This document shows, piece by piece, positions 62,887-64,000 of a stretch of 64,000 nt of DNA. The number at the start of each line of letters is the position of its first letter. Positions within the stretch are counted from its first letter, which is position 1. The notes beneath the pieces were generated by a model that saw nothing but the letters and a program-made list of their open reading frames with translations, did not search any database and was not told the origin of the DNA. The stretch covers positions 744,001-808,000 of the forward strand of contig CP136498.1 in assembly GCA_032768795.1 (NCBI GenBank), read 5' to 3'. Position numbers and translations under genes: made by a program. Origin of the DNA: Tremella fuciformis (taxonomy: Eukaryota > Basidiomycota > Tremellomycetes > Tremellales > Tremellaceae).

Positions 62887-63357
62887 TGTCACGACGGACG
62901 TAGGGAGAGCACATGGAAGCCACGTGGGGAGACGGAGCTCGGACTCGTTGATTCAACGCATCACTCGCCGAGCTCACCGAGGGACGACGGATACTTAGGA
63001 AGACTGGGCGCGCGATACGTTCCGTAGTCTTCTCCCAATTGTTGTTCTCTGCAGACACGTAGACTGCCTGCTCCGTCCCGTCGCTTGGCTTGCCAGTGAC
63101 ACCGAGTCCCTCGCCGAGTTCCCCGTCTATCTCCCTCAACTCGCTTGCGCTCGTCGAGTTCAGCTTCCTGCTCGCCGAGTTCAGCGAGTCCCTCGCCGCA
63201 CCCCTCGCTCAACCCGTTCACCTCCTTGAGCTCGGCGAGTCCCTCGCCGAGCTCCTCGCCCAACTCGCTCATACCTATCGACGTCAACGACCCCCACGCC
63301 GACCGTTCGGAGTACGTGCCCGCCGGGCCCTGGGCAGAGAAGGCGGTCGTCGTGACA
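62887..63357 (+). repeat. gypsy C 3' LTR (471 bp)
   Basis: TGTCACGACGGACG...GGTCGTCGTGACA, TG...CA ends. It is rich in CTCGCCGAG/CTCGGCGAG units (63110-63270), the counterpart of the CTCGTCGAG units of A. One CACGTG lies near 62923. Confidence 0.82.
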
Positions 63358-64000
63358 GTCGCATTGTTGCACAGGTAAGACCCCTCACATGTCGAACAAT
63401 TATCTCATCATGTAGTCTTGTGGTAACTTTTTTTTGCATAATGTCTGATAATCAATCAATTTTACTGGCTTGAGTCAAAATAGGTATATATTCCTTCCGT
63501 CATCACACTGAGAAGTGCGCTTCATACCGTCTCCCTGACTTTCAAGCGCACAATTGACCCCGCACTATGGACACAGTGCATACGCCGGCTTGCAGCAGGC
63601 CAACCTGCCTTATACCACCTGACATAAAGTTGCGACTGTTCACTGCTTGCTGTCTGAAGCAATGAGTTTTGGATTGAGGGGATTGTGAGCCCTTAACCAA
63701 GTCGTGTTTTTCTGCCCCCTGTTAAGACTTTGAGACCGCAGCGGCCTTGTAGACGCTCTAGACATAGTGCCGTGCTGTAACAGGCTATCACTCACATGAA
63801 GACATTCACGCTCAAGAGACAATCACCCGGTGTCACGAATAACACCAAAGACCACAGCCTAGGACCACGTGTTGTGACCTGTCCCCGGTAAGGGGTAATC
63901 TGATCCAGAGACAGGATAGACTGCAGAGGTTTACAGCAAGCTTGGCCCAAGACTGACAGGGATGAGCCGTAGTGCCGGTCAAAAGGTCAACAAAAGAGTG
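63358..64000. other. right end of window, no gene seen
   Basis: AT-richer sequence without supportable coding capacity. TGTCACGAATAACACCAAAG at 63831 looks like an LTR start and resembles 26597. If so, another element begins there and runs out of the window. Confidence 0.4.

Larger units (their letters stand above)
56065..63357 (+). mobile_element. chromodomain Ty3/gypsy element C, 5' end missing
   Basis: Gag (partial) 56065-56639, pol 56627-60844 with one TAG, antisense gene 62238-60936, polypurine tract to 62886, 3' LTR 62887-63357. The 5' LTR and first part of gag are absent: the sequence starts abruptly at the outer end of the gypsy A 5' LTR. The missing part is not found left of A (before 48039), so A's insertion alone does not explain it. 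C belongs to a distinct family, in which CTCGCCGAG/CTCGGCGAG replaces the CTCGTCGAG of A. Confidence 0.9.

Noticed and set aside
61919..62998. Long plus-strand open frame of 359 codons
   Set aside because: It is the complement of the low-complexity Glu/Gly-rich antisense gene of gypsy C and runs on into the LTR; composition is Ser/Pro noise.
1..64000. Heavy genome-wide RIP over the window
   Set aside because: Element A, copia E pol and pogo-1 are open and GC-rich; only scattered TCG changes are seen, so strong RIP is not supported.

Overview
The window is nuclear DNA of a fungus, probably a basidiomycete. Its genes carry very short introns (about 37-90 nt) with GT(A/G)AG(T/C)-type donors and a CTGAC/TTGAC branch motif a few bases before the AG. 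The genus cannot be told from this sequence. Nearly all of it is a nest of transposable elements. The only confident host gene is a multi-exon gene of unknown function at 27561-30701 (minus).

Layout. 1-7290: degraded, unrecognised sequence with two decayed convergent genes (plus, about 3325-5326; minus coiled coil, 5444-6583). 7292-10994: two Tc1/pogo-type DNA transposons side by side, the first intact with perfect 42-bp TIRs, the second decayed. 11296-13045: a decayed Mutator-like (MULE) transposase. 13389-15894: Ty1/copia remnant H without integrase. 15895-19521: remains of a chromodomain Ty3/gypsy element D. 19522-24498: Ty1/copia element E with both LTRs. 24499-26737: LTR debris with one clean solo LTR. 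27561-30701: host gene. 30825-35199: Ty1/copia element F, invaded by a solo LTR of the E family. 35200-41991: gypsy element B. 41992-45902: copia element G, a sister of E. 45903-46469: a 144-bp inverted-repeat element and a solo gypsy LTR. 48039-56064: complete gypsy element A with intact gag and pol. 56065-63357: gypsy element C, which lacks its 5' end.

The most interesting feature is shared by the gypsy elements. A, B and C each carry, between the end of pol and the 3' LTR, an extra intron-containing gene on the opposite strand, convergent with pol and ending 91-134 bp from its stop. The three proteins share an acidic N-terminal part, a six-cysteine motif C-x2-C-x6-C-x10-11-C-x2-C-x4-5-C that resembles the fungal Zn(II)2Cys6 cluster, a basic Ser/Pro-rich linker and a short helical C-terminus. 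The older element D has a related gene in the same position. I infer a retrotransposon-borne DNA-binding protein family, possibly regulatory. A candidate target is visible: the near-palindrome CTCGNCGAG, which clusters in the LTRs of both gypsy and copia families.

Other points. Gypsy A and C share a -1 frameshift heptamer, C CCA AAA, just before the gag stop, and the pol frame continues exactly from it. The E/G copia family has non-canonical LTR ends (CA...CG), supported by a target duplication, the primer site and the polypurine tract. Several inactivating changes in E, G, F and B fit C-to-T change at TCG. Nested insertions and solo LTRs let parts of the insertion order be read.
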